From positions 372,001-436,000 of the forward strand of contig JAFYAV010000001.1 of the NCBI GenBank assembly GCA_017540545.1: a stretch of 64,000 nucleotides of DNA, read 5' to 3'. Source of the DNA: Candidatus Saccharimonadota bacterium (lineage in GTDB: Bacteria; Patescibacteriota; Saccharimonadia; Saccharimonadales; Saccharimonadaceae). Positions 43,278 to 50,568 of the stretch are shown piece by piece (position 1 is the first letter of the stretch; every line of letters starts with the position of its first letter). A program made the translations under genes and the position numbers. A model generated the notes under the pieces. The model was not told the origin of the DNA and searched no databases. It saw only the letters and a list, made by a program, of their open reading frames with translations.

Positions 43278-43306
43278 TTGACAAAATAGGACACATGTGC
43301 TATAAT
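43278..43306 (+). promoter_or_regulatory. Consensus sigma70 promoter of the paralogue-pair operon
   Basis: Exact TTGACA and exact TATAAT with a 17-base spacer; the best match to the bacterial consensus in the window. Confidence 0.85.
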
Positions 43307-43311
43307 ACAGT

Positions 43312-43493
43312 TTGATAATTAAGCTTTAGCTTAATAGTGCATTATCAAGTAGGGAGAAACGGTTGTTTCGCCATGTTTTCGTGGGCAGCGTCCCGATAGT
43401 AAAGATTATTGTCGGAATGCTGCTCATGAAGCACGCATTGGTGTAGGGAAAAGCCCTTTAATTCTTTAAGAGCACCAATCGAAGGAGGAGAAT
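43312..43493 (+). promoter_or_regulatory. Long structured leader RNA of the paralogue-pair operon
   Basis: About 180 untranslated bases with four successive hairpins: TTGATAAT/ATTATCAA (43312-43348), GAAAC GGTT GTTTC (about 43355-43369), GGGCAGC...GCTGCTC with inner CCGAT pairing (43383-43425), and ATTGGTG...CACCAAT enclosing AGGG/CCCT (43437-43479). An AAGGAGGAG Shine-Dalgarno follows directly after the last hairpin. It could be a riboswitch or a protein-binding leader; no known class was recognised. Confidence 0.6.
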
Positions 43494-43859
43494 ATGTCAA
43501 TCGCAAATGCTACCTTCAGAGCTGTCAGAATCAAAGACCTGGAAGGGTATGACCCCGATGAATTCTGCATATCTCCGTCTAGCTGGGGATATCGGGATGT
43601 CGAGGAGTATCCGTCCGAAACCCTGCTGCTGATGGCGCAGGAGAAAGCTGCTACGGTCGACGACATATGTATTGTCGTCGTAAACGATGAACTCGGCGAA
43701 TATGTTATAGGGTGTGGTGGCCACCTGAAGCTCTTTAACGCTGCGCCCGTATATACTAATACGGGCATTAGGGCCATAACCTATAACACAGGACGCGGAG
43801 CTCTGACCAGATACTGGTACGATCAGAGGGTTGAATATCGCCCCAGATCGACCGTTTAA
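43494..43859 (+). CDS. Unknown protein A of a tandem paralogous pair
   Basis: 121 aa, not recognised. It shares with the next gene the pattern DEFCI-x-P-x-x-W and an EYP motif near residues 20-40, a central hydrophobic strand (DICIVVVND), LFNA, and a C-terminal block YNTGRGALTRYW. No signal peptide or membrane helix, so probably cytoplasmic and about the size of one small alpha/beta domain. Strong AAGGAGG before the ATG. Codon choice (CTG, CCG, AGA, CGG, AGG) differs from neighbouring dnaK, suggesting acquisition. Preceded by a long structured leader. Confidence 0.75.
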   Translation: MSIANATFRAVRIKDLEGYDPDEFCISPSSWGYRDVEEYPSETLLLMAQEKAATVDDICIVVVNDELGEYVIGCGGHLKLFNAAPVYTNTGIRAITYNTGRGALTRYWYDQRVEYRPRSTV

Positions 43860-43872
43860 TAAGGAGGTAAAT

Positions 43873-44250
43873 ATGGTCGAAATGAAGAAAATATCCGATT
43901 TTGACGGCTTCAGGCCCGATGAATTCTGCATCTATCCCAAATATTGGGAGATGGGATACGAGTATCCCGAAAACGTCCCCGATTCCATGGCCGAAGCCAT
44001 CGAAAAAGCAAAAGAAATCGACGGGATTTGTGTTGCCATAATTCATCCCGACGATGGAGAAAGTCAGTACGCAATCGGCGTCTCTGCGGCAAAAGGATGC
44101 GCTGGCAGGTTCGTTTTGTTCAACGCGGAAACCGTCAGGCGTAGTAACGCTGAAGTTCGCGCCGTGGTCTTCAACACGGGGCGAGGCGCGCGGACTAGGT
44201 ACTGGGTCGAAAAGTTGATCCGTTACCAGCCTGGGGCGATCATTCAGTAA
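43873..44250 (+). CDS. Unknown protein B of a tandem paralogous pair
   Basis: 125 aa paralogue of protein A: PDEFCIYPKYWEMGYEYPE at about 16-34, DGICVAIIHPDDG in the centre, then LFNAE and FNTGRGARTRYW near the C terminus. ATG 43873 follows an AAGGAGG placed five bases upstream; the 13 bases between genes contain little else, so both are translated from one mRNA. The conserved GRGA-x-TRYW block with Arg, Thr and Trp looks like a binding or active site. No family recognised. Confidence 0.75.
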   Translation: MVEMKKISDFDGFRPDEFCIYPKYWEMGYEYPENVPDSMAEAIEKAKEIDGICVAIIHPDDGESQYAIGVSAAKGCAGRFVLFNAETVRRSNAEVRAVVFNTGRGARTRYWVEKLIRYQPGAIIQ

Positions 44251-44279
44251 CCGCCTCGTCCGTTTCTCCCCTCACCATA

Positions 44280-44320
44280 AGCCCCCGGCTATTGCGCATT
44301 AGCGTAGGCCGGGGGTTTCT
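44280..44320 (+). terminator. Terminator of the paralogue-pair operon
   Basis: GCCCCCGGC / GCCGGGGG stem with loop containing GCGC, then GTTTCT. Strong GC stem. Confidence 0.85.
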
Positions 44321-44384
44321 CGTGCTAGAATGCTAAGCACTCTCGAACCCGTTCCCGCATTCAGATTGGTACCAGTAAATATAG

Positions 44385-44390
44385 TATAAT
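44385..44390 (+). promoter_or_regulatory. -10 of rmuC
   Basis: TATAAT ending seven bases before ATG 44398. Confidence 0.65.
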
Positions 44391-44397
44391 AATCCTT

Positions 44398-45486
44398 ATG
44401 GATATTAGTTTAGTCATTGCCATTGTTATTCTTGTCGTTGTATTTCTCACAACAATTATCGTGTTGTCTCTCCAAATCGGTCGCCTCTCGCGTAGCCTTG
44501 ACGAAAAAATCGATCGCGAAAACAAGCGCACGCAGGATAAAATTGACCATATGAACGAAGCGGTCAATCGCAAGATCGACTATAACAACACGCGTGTTCA
44601 AGAATCGATTTCGCGCCAACTGACCGAATCTGGCCGTCAGATGCGCGACAGTAAGCGTACAATCGCCGAAATATCAGAGCGACTTGCCACTATTAATGAA
44701 ACCAATAAACACGTCGAATCGGTCGCCGATGAGCTCAAGACCCTTCAGTCAGTCCTGCAGAACCCTAAGCAACGTGGTGTTTTTGGTGAATATTATCTCG
44801 ATACAGTACTCGGCAATGTGTTACCTGTCGGGTCCTACTCCCTGCAATATAGGTTTAAGGATGGTGAAATTGTCGATGCGGTTGTTTTGCTCGATAAGGG
44901 TAAAATTCTCCCCATCGACTCTAAATTCTCACTCGAAAACTACAACCGTATGGTCGCAGCCAAAGACAAAACCGAGCGCGCCAACTTTGCGAAGAAAGTG
45001 CGCGACGACCTCAAGGGGCGCATTGATGAAACCGCTAAATACATTCGTCCCGCAGAGAAGACTATGGAATTCGCCTTCATGTTCATCCCGTCTGAAAGCC
45101 TTTATTACGATCTACTCATCAATAAAGTCGGTACTTCCGGCACTGAACGCGACCTCATTGAATATGCTTATCGTGACAAAAAGGTCATCATCGTTAGCCC
45201 GACCAGCTTCATGGCTTATCTCCAGACCATTCTACAAGGTCTACGCAGCCTTGAAATCGAGAAAGATACGGCCGAGATTCAGGCGCGCGTCGCCAAACTT
45301 GGCCAGCATATCAATACTTTTGATACCTACATGGGCAAATTGGGAGCCTCGCTCGGCACTACAGTTAATCATTACAATACTGCATATAAATCTCTCGCCC
45401 AAATCGACAAAGATGTTATAAAAATCACGACAGGCGAGCCGAGCATCGAGCCATCAGTCGTCAATCGTCCGCTACTAGAAGAATAG
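44398..45486 (+). CDS. rmuC: DNA recombination protein RmuC
   Basis: 362 aa. One N-terminal membrane helix (about 5-27), a coiled coil to about 125, then the RmuC nuclease-like domain: LQNPKQRGVFGEYYLDTVLG, DAVVLLDKGKILPIDSKFSLENY and FMFIPSESLYYDLL, in the PD-(D/E)xK style with Asp and the IDSKF Lys. RmuC limits inversions between short repeats in E. coli. Predicted leaderless mRNA. Convergent with lepB, three bases between the stops. Confidence 0.95.
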   Translation: MDISLVIAIVILVVVFLTTIIVLSLQIGRLSRSLDEKIDRENKRTQDKIDHMNEAVNRKIDYNNTRVQESISRQLTESGRQMRDSKRTIAEISERLATINETNKHVESVADELKTLQSVLQNPKQRGVFGEYYLDTVLGNVLPVGSYSLQYRFKDGEIVDAVVLLDKGKILPIDSKFSLENYNRMVAAKDKTERANFAKKVRDDLKGRIDETAKYIRPAEKTMEFAFMFIPSESLYYDLLINKVGTSGTERDLIEYAYRDKKVIIVSPTSFMAYLQTILQGLRSLEIEKDTAEIQARVAKLGQHINTFDTYMGKLGASLGTTVNHYNTAYKSLAQIDKDVIKITTGEPSIEPSVVNRPLLEE

Positions 45487-45489
45487 CCT

Positions 45490-46131
45490 CTAAAAGAATC
45501 GCATTGAAGTAAATGGGTATAACCGGCTAACTACTGGTCCAACTACTCGACAATACGGCACTGTGCCTAGGCCGTTGCGCGAATCGTAAGAATTCGAACC
45601 TTCACGGTTGTCGCCAGAGACGAATAATTCTCCTTCTGGCACAATCATATTAATCGAGCCAGATATATGTTCTTTTGGTCCATCAGTTGCTGACTTGCGC
45701 GTTTCTAGGTCAGGATTAAATCCTTCCGGATGCTCATCGTTATAAACCGTCAAAACCCCGTCTTCCAACATGACGCGCTCGCCAGGGAAAGCAATCACGC
45801 GTTTGATGATGTACTGATCGGTGACCCCCTCCATCGGGTCACAATTGGTCATACTACTGCTACCGCCATTCGCAAATACGATAATCTGCCCGCGCTCAGG
45901 CACATACTCCTGCTCATTGAAGTGTGCAATACTTACTGGCACACGGTTAACTATTACGCGGTCGCCGGACTGAAGAGTGTTCTCCATACTGCCGCCAATC
46001 ACGTTATAGCTACGGAATATGAAGCTATTCAAAATAAAAGTGCCCAATGCTACGGCGCCTACAAAAGCCAAGAAGCTCAAAATATCTTTGAGCGCAGGGT
46101 ATTTTTGCCCGAAAGTGGGTTTCTGTTCCAT
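45490..46131 (-). CDS. lepB: Signal peptidase I (LepB)
   Basis: 213 aa Ser-Lys signal peptidase. One membrane helix (about 15-38), GGSMENTL with Ser48, KRVIAFPGE with Lys110, and box E SGDNREGSNSYDSR. It processes Sec/Tat preproteins, in contrast to the SipW-like enzyme at 3683-4831. Leaderless start: TGC TAAAAT on the minus strand with TAAAAT at 46144-46139, ending seven bases before ATG 46131. Confidence 0.95.
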   Translation of the reverse strand: MEQKPTFGQKYPALKDILSFLAFVGAVALGTFILNSFIFRSYNVIGGSMENTLQSGDRVIVNRVPVSIAHFNEQEYVPERGQIIVFANGGSSSMTNCDPMEGVTDQYIIKRVIAFPGERVMLEDGVLTVYNDEHPEGFNPDLETRKSATDGPKEHISGSINMIVPEGELFVSGDNREGSNSYDSRNGLGTVPYCRVVGPVVSRLYPFTSMRFF

Positions 46132-46138
46132 ACAGGAT

Positions 46139-46144
46139 ATTTTA
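46139..46144 (-). promoter_or_regulatory. Extended -10 of lepB
   Basis: TGCTAAAAT on the minus strand, seven bases before ATG 46131. The plus strand has a similar TGCTAAAAT at 46173-46181 for the divergent gene. Confidence 0.6.
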
Positions 46145-46190
46145 GCATAAGTGGCAGAAAAACGCTGTTTCGTGCTAAAATTATACGAGT

Positions 46191-47006
46191 ATGGCAGATT
46201 ACGTCATGTTGAGGCGTGGTCGCAATGCTCTTGGCACTGTGACGCACATCGTTTTGAATATTTGTTTAGCTGCGGCTACTACCGCATTAACTGTGATTAG
46301 CGCTAACTGGGTTTTTGCTGTTTTGCTAGTAATCCTCTCAAAATGGCGCGTCGTTGCCGTGCGTCCGCGCTATTGGTGGTTGAATATTAAGGCTAATCTT
46401 GTTGATTTTGTCGTTGGTCTAAGTCTCGTTTTGCTCGTTTACCTGGCTAATCCGGTTGGCGTCTCGCCAAACTTTTGGCAAATTGTTCTCACGATTATCT
46501 ATATGACTTGGTTAGTAGCAATAAAGCCACAAAGCACCACTCGTGCCACTGAGATTCAGGCGCTCTTCGCAATCTTCTTCGGGGCTTTTGCGCTCGCCCT
46601 TATTACGGCTCGGCTAGACCCAGTTATTGGAGTAGTTATTAGCTTCATTATTGGCTACAGCGCCACTCGCCATGTCCTCGTGCAGGGCGACGACCATGAT
46701 TTTACTATCACCACTTTCATTTTCGGCATGATGATGGCGGAGTTGTATTGGATCTTTTATCACTGGACTATCACTTATCGAATCGGCCGTGGCATTGATA
46801 GCAGTAGCTTTATTACTTCACTCGCAGTCCCACAATATCCAATCGCCGCCACAATTATGCTTTTTGTGTTTGCGCGCGGTTACAAGTCGGCAATTCGTCA
46901 CGATGGCAAAATTCGCGCCGATGATATTTTGGCGCCGGCGATATTTTCAGCTTTGGTTATGGTTCTGATGATATTTGTATATTCAGTGCCTAATTTCAAT
47001 ATTTAA
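46191..47006 (+). CDS. Polytopic membrane protein of unknown function
   Basis: 271 aa with about eight hydrophobic helices and almost no soluble loops. Not recognised; the order of helices is reminiscent of other CPR-specific membrane proteins. TGCTAAAAT at 46173-46181 gives a short leader of a few bases. Followed after 14 bases by the htrA-like gene with GGAAAGGAG between them, so they are probably co-transcribed. Confidence 0.75.
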   Translation: MADYVMLRRGRNALGTVTHIVLNICLAAATTALTVISANWVFAVLLVILSKWRVVAVRPRYWWLNIKANLVDFVVGLSLVLLVYLANPVGVSPNFWQIVLTIIYMTWLVAIKPQSTTRATEIQALFAIFFGAFALALITARLDPVIGVVISFIIGYSATRHVLVQGDDHDFTITTFIFGMMMAELYWIFYHWTITYRIGRGIDSSSFITSLAVPQYPIAATIMLFVFARGYKSAIRHDGKIRADDILAPAIFSALVMVLMIFVYSVPNFNI

Positions 47007-47020
47007 GGAAAGGAGAATTA

Positions 47021-48295
47021 ATGGAGAGTGGGAATTCGAACAACCTTAGCCATAACGCTTCGGCTAACAACGCTACCGATTGGCGTAACTATCGTTCATC
47101 CGCACAGAATACATCAAACAAGACGGAAGAGGTGCCAGTAGTTGGCGCACCGCGCAGGCGATCCGGCAGTGGGGCAGCCATCGGAATTGCAATCTTTGGC
47201 CTACTTATAGGTATTGCCGGTTGTGCTATTGGTGGCGTCGCCTTATACAAATCTCTGCAAGAACCAACCGTTGTTACTACCGCTAGCTCCGATGGTTATT
47301 ACACTGGTAATTCGGTCGAGTTTGAATCGACATCTATCGCCTCCATTGCAGGTAAAGTCACCCCGGCGGTCGTCTCTATTGTTAGTGAAGGCTATTCCTC
47401 AAGCTACTACGGCGTAGGCAGTGTCACGCAGTCAGCTGGCACTGGCATGATCGTATCGAAGGACGGCTACGTTATCACCAATAAGCACGTCGTTGATGGT
47501 TCGCGCAAAATTAGCATCATTACCGACGACGGCGATACTTACGACAACGTCAAACTTGTCGGCACTGATCCACTCAATGATGTAGCTTACCTTAAAATAA
47601 ATGGCGCTAGCAACTTGCCAACTATTAGTCTCGGTGATTCTAAGACGATGGCAGTCGGTCAACCTGTTCTTGCCATCGGCAATGCTCTCGGCGCCTATCA
47701 AAACAGCGTCACGCAGGGTATCGTTAGCGGTACTGGCCGCTCGGTCCAGGCTGGCGATTCTAATGGAAGTAACGTCGAATATCTTACCGATATGATCCAG
47801 ACCGATGCCGCAATTAATCCAGGCAATTCTGGCGGCCCACTCGTCAATGCCGCCGGTGATGTAATCGGCATCAACACCGCCACTTCCACCTCCGCCGAAG
47901 GGCTTGGCTTCGCGATTCCAATCTCTGCCGTCAAGGGCATGCTTAAGCGCATCCAAGAAGATGGCAAGGCAGAACGTGCCTACATCGGCCTCAGCTATAT
48001 TACAGTCACTCCAGAAGTGGCCAAGGAATACAAATTACCAGTCAAGCAAGGTGCATATGTTTATAGCGAAGGCTCTTCTCGTAGCAATGCTATTGTAAAG
48101 GATGGCCCAGCCGATAAAGCAGGCATCAAAAACGGAGACGTCATAACCAAAATTGGCAATATTGAAGTTGGCCATGCCGGCTCAATCTCTACGCTCGTCG
48201 GCGAGTACAAAGTTGGCGAAACAATTCAAGTTACACTTCTGCGCGATGGCAAAGAAAAAGTCGTCAATGTCACGCTAGAAGCCTACGAAAAGTAA
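47021..48295 (+). CDS. HtrA/DegP-like S1C serine protease
   Basis: 424 aa envelope protease. Disordered N terminus, membrane helix at 51-75, trypsin-like domain with His156 (TNKHVVDG), Asp187 (DPLNDVAYL) and Ser270 (NPGNSGGPLV), and one PDZ domain at about 320-415. The layout equals Gram-positive HtrA/HtrB. It acts on the outer face of the membrane in protein quality control. AAAGGAG precedes the ATG. Confidence 0.95.
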   Translation: MESGNSNNLSHNASANNATDWRNYRSSAQNTSNKTEEVPVVGAPRRRSGSGAAIGIAIFGLLIGIAGCAIGGVALYKSLQEPTVVTTASSDGYYTGNSVEFESTSIASIAGKVTPAVVSIVSEGYSSSYYGVGSVTQSAGTGMIVSKDGYVITNKHVVDGSRKISIITDDGDTYDNVKLVGTDPLNDVAYLKINGASNLPTISLGDSKTMAVGQPVLAIGNALGAYQNSVTQGIVSGTGRSVQAGDSNGSNVEYLTDMIQTDAAINPGNSGGPLVNAAGDVIGINTATSTSAEGLGFAIPISAVKGMLKRIQEDGKAERAYIGLSYITVTPEVAKEYKLPVKQGAYVYSEGSSRSNAIVKDGPADKAGIKNGDVITKIGNIEVGHAGSISTLVGEYKVGETIQVTLLRDGKEKVVNVTLEAYEK

Positions 48296-48306
48296 AAAAT
48301 GAAAAA

Positions 48307-48344
48307 TGGGCCGCTCCATGGTTGGTGCGACCCGTTTTTTGTTG
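48307..48344 (+). terminator. Terminator after the htrA-like gene
   Basis: GGGCCGC / GCGACCC hairpin with T6 tail. Confidence 0.7.
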
Positions 48345-48375
48345 CGCTAGATTTTTGCATCGTAGCGATTGAACA

Positions 48376-48753
48376 TTATTTCAGTCCAATCGCATGTCTG
48401 ATCTCGCGGATCTTGCTGGGATACAGGATGATGCATCCGTCCTTTCTTCTTTCGCAGCCGTCCTGTCCTTTCAAGATTGCCTCGAAGAGCGCTGCGTCCC
48501 TACGTCTCTGCTCTCGCGTCTTCCGAATCGTACTGAGAACCCCTCTGCGGTCGTGCAGGATATCAGCAACGAGCCCCGCCGGCACGAACAGTTTATCGGG
48601 GTGTTTCCTGCAGAGCCTTTCCAGCTCTTCGGTCCTGATAGCAAAGCCGTTTTCTGCCTGCTTACCCGTACAGATCGGGATTTTCTTGTTTGCTTTCTGA
48701 TCCCAGTTGGGCGCCTGTGCCAATCGCAAAACTTTAGTGAATTTTGACTCCAT
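48376..48753 (-). CDS. Protein of unknown function, atypical codon usage
   Basis: 125 aa, not recognised. A charged, largely helical protein; the C-terminal half has HDRRGVLSTIRKTREQRRRD then a cysteine pair region (GQDGCERRKDGC). It looks nucleic-acid-binding in composition, which is only an inference. ATG 48753 is selected by AGGAGG just upstream. It has its own TTGCAA-17-TATAAT promoter. AGG, AGA, CTG and CCG codons stand out from the flanking htrA and rpsB genes. Confidence 0.65.
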   Translation of the reverse strand: MESKFTKVLRLAQAPNWDQKANKKIPICTGKQAENGFAIRTEELERLCRKHPDKLFVPAGLVADILHDRRGVLSTIRKTREQRRRDAALFEAILKGQDGCERRKDGCIILYPSKIREIRHAIGLK

Positions 48754-48792
48754 CTTCCACCTCCTATGTGAGCAGTTTGCGCAACTACCATA

Positions 48793-48821
48793 ATTATACC
48801 ACAAACTTGCAATTATTGCAA
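48793..48821 (-). promoter_or_regulatory. Promoter of the 125-aa unknown gene
   Basis: Minus strand TTGCAA (48821-48816), 17-base spacer, TATAAT (48798-48793) in a TGTGG-extended context. Leader of about 33 bases with AGGAGG. Confidence 0.7.
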
Positions 48822-48857
48822 CTGTAGACATAAAGTCCTAGCTTTTCTAGGGAGAAT

Positions 48858-48929
48858 ATGCTAAAATAGTCAAGTAATAAAAAATAACGAATCAGCTCGT
48901 AGGAGTTACGAGCGAAGGAGAAAGGTATA
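48858..48929 (+). promoter_or_regulatory. rpsB promoter and leader
   Basis: TGCTAAAAT at 48860-48868, then a leader with CTCGTA GGAG TTACGAG hairpin and a GAAGGAGAAAGG site before ATG 48930. The hairpin could be an S2-binding control element, as rpsB is autoregulated in other bacteria. Confidence 0.5.
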
Positions 48930-49628
48930 ATGCCTGTACAAGCAGATATCAAGGAGCTCCTTGCCGCCGGTGCGCATTTTGGTCACAAAACCAGCCGCTG
49001 GTGCCCAAAGATGGCTCCATATATTCATAGCAAGCGCCAGGGCGCTCATATTATCAACCTCGAAAAGACTGTCGAAGCTCTCGACAATGCCCTACCAGAG
49101 CTTAGCCGCCGCGTCGCTGGTGGCAAGAAAGTTCTTTTCGTCGGCACTAAGAAGCAGATGAAAGATACCGTCAAGGAAATCGCCGAGTCTGTCGATATGC
49201 CATATGTTACTGTACGTTGGGTTGGCGGCATGCTTACTAATGTCGAGACTATCAACAAGCAGATCCGCAAGCTCAAAGATTTAGAGCGCCGCATGGCTTC
49301 CGGTGAACTCGAGAAGCGCTACAGCAAGCTCGAAGTTCAGCGCTACCAGGAAGAGATCGACGATCTCAACGAGCGCTACGGTGGCATCAAAGATATAACT
49401 GAGCAACCAGTCGCAATTATTGTCGCCGATACTATTCAAGACAAGAATGCCGTAAAGGAAGCACAAAGTCTCAATATTCCAGTTTTCGCTATTGTCGACA
49501 CTAATAGCGACCCAACCGGTATTGATTATCCGATCCCGGCCAACGACGATGCTATTAAGTCCGTCAAACTTGTCCTTGACTATTGCGCCGCTGCCATCAA
49601 AGAAGGCAAAGCCAAAAGCACTAAATAA
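48930..49628 (+). CDS. rpsB: 30S ribosomal protein S2
   Basis: 232 aa. Diagnostic stretches LLAAGAHFGHKTSRWCPKM near the start, VRWVGGMLTNVETI and the late FAIVDTNSDPTGIDYPIPANDDA. Full length. It is followed by tsf after 23 bases, the classical rpsB-tsf operon. AAGGAG upstream. Confidence 0.98.
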   Translation: MPVQADIKELLAAGAHFGHKTSRWCPKMAPYIHSKRQGAHIINLEKTVEALDNALPELSRRVAGGKKVLFVGTKKQMKDTVKEIAESVDMPYVTVRWVGGMLTNVETINKQIRKLKDLERRMASGELEKRYSKLEVQRYQEEIDDLNERYGGIKDITEQPVAIIVADTIQDKNAVKEAQSLNIPVFAIVDTNSDPTGIDYPIPANDDAIKSVKLVLDYCAAAIKEGKAKSTK

Positions 49629-49651
49629 TTAAAACTAAAAGGAGTAATATA

Positions 49652-50293
49652 ATGGCTACGAAGAAAGAAAAAAGCGCAAAAGAAGTAGCTGGCGAAGCCA
49701 AAGCTATCAGCATCGAGCTTATTAAGAAGCTGAAAGAGCTTTCCGGCGTTGGTTTGACTGACGCAAAGAAGGCCCTCGTTGAGGCTAAAGGCGATTTCGA
49801 TAAAGCTCTTGCTGAAATGCGCAAAAAAGGCCTCACCAAAGCAGAGAAGCGCGGCGATCGTGAAACCCGCGAAGGCGTCATTGAATCTTACGTTCATGGT
49901 GGCCGTATTGGCGCAATCATCGAGGTCAACTGCGAAACGTCTTTCGTTGCAAAAACTGACGAATTCATTGATCTTGCACACAAGCTTGCTATGCAAGTTG
50001 CCAGCATGAATCCACAATGGGTTTCCGAAGAAGATATTCCAGCAGAGAAGATGGAAGAAGCCAAGAAAGAAGCTGAAGCGACTCTTACCGGCAAAGAACC
50101 TGCCGACAAAAAAGAGCAAATTATTGCTTCTAAAGTTTCCAAAGCTTTTGCTGATCGTGTTTTGATGAACCAACCATACATTTTCGACGATAAGAAAACT
50201 GTTGCTGATTTGATCAAAGAGACTATCGCTAAGACTGGTGAAAATATCAACGTCAAACAATTCAAGCGCATCGAGCTTGGTGTTACTGAGTAA
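49652..50293 (+). CDS. tsf: Elongation factor Ts
   Basis: 213 aa. The N-terminal UBA-like domain reads LKELSGVGLTDAKKALVEAK; the core has VELNCETSFVA-type EVNCETSFVAKTDEF and the C-terminal DQPYIFDDKKTVADLI-like region. Shorter than the E. coli protein, as in many CPR and Thermus-type EF-Ts. The N terminus is extended by about 25 Lys/Ala-rich residues. It recharges EF-Tu with GTP. Confidence 0.97.
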   Translation: MATKKEKSAKEVAGEAKAISIELIKKLKELSGVGLTDAKKALVEAKGDFDKALAEMRKKGLTKAEKRGDRETREGVIESYVHGGRIGAIIEVNCETSFVAKTDEFIDLAHKLAMQVASMNPQWVSEEDIPAEKMEEAKKEAEATLTGKEPADKKEQIIASKVSKAFADRVLMNQPYIFDDKKTVADLIKETIAKTGENINVKQFKRIELGVTE

Positions 50294-50308
50294 TTAATAA
50301 ACTCATAA

Positions 50309-50339
50309 AAATATCCTCCATTTAGGAGGATATTTTTTA
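50309..50339 (+). terminator. Terminator of rpsB-tsf
   Basis: AAAATATCCTCC / GGAGGATATTTTTT stem-loop with T6. Confidence 0.9.
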
Positions 50340-50435
50340 TTGATAGTCATTTAATTTTGCTAGGTTGCCATGCAATGGAATTACGCCCCAGCCTTCTAAT
50401 TCGTCTCCGTACGGCTCGTAAATGTCGTTTAATAA
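50337..50435 (-). pseudogene. Remnant of a minus-strand gene (3' end only)
   Basis: On the minus strand about 31 codons are open from a TAA at 50433-50435 to a TAA at 50337-50339, with a protein-like peptide containing YEPYGDELEGWGVIPLHG. No start codon or upstream part is present; the stop lies in the tsf terminator. It reads like the C-terminal end of a decayed gene. The family was not recognised. Confidence 0.35.
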
Positions 50436-50568
50436 TTACGGGGGCAAGGAATACTCGAAGGTTTTGCAATTATATTATAATTAGAGTAATATAGTCATAA
50501 GTGGTTTGTGAGAAATAAACATATAAAAATATAGTTTGAGCGAGGCGCTATATGATTGGAGAGGTTAA
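50436..50568. other. Intergenic region before the adhesin gene
   Basis: AT-rich. Several TATAAT-like hexamers but no clear promoter; GGAGAGG eight bases or fewer before ATG 50569 is the Shine-Dalgarno. Nothing else seen. Confidence 0.4.

Noticed and set aside
49580-50260. 226-aa minus-strand ORF over tsf
   Set aside because: Phe-rich translation is the reverse of Lys/Glu-rich tsf codons; not a gene.
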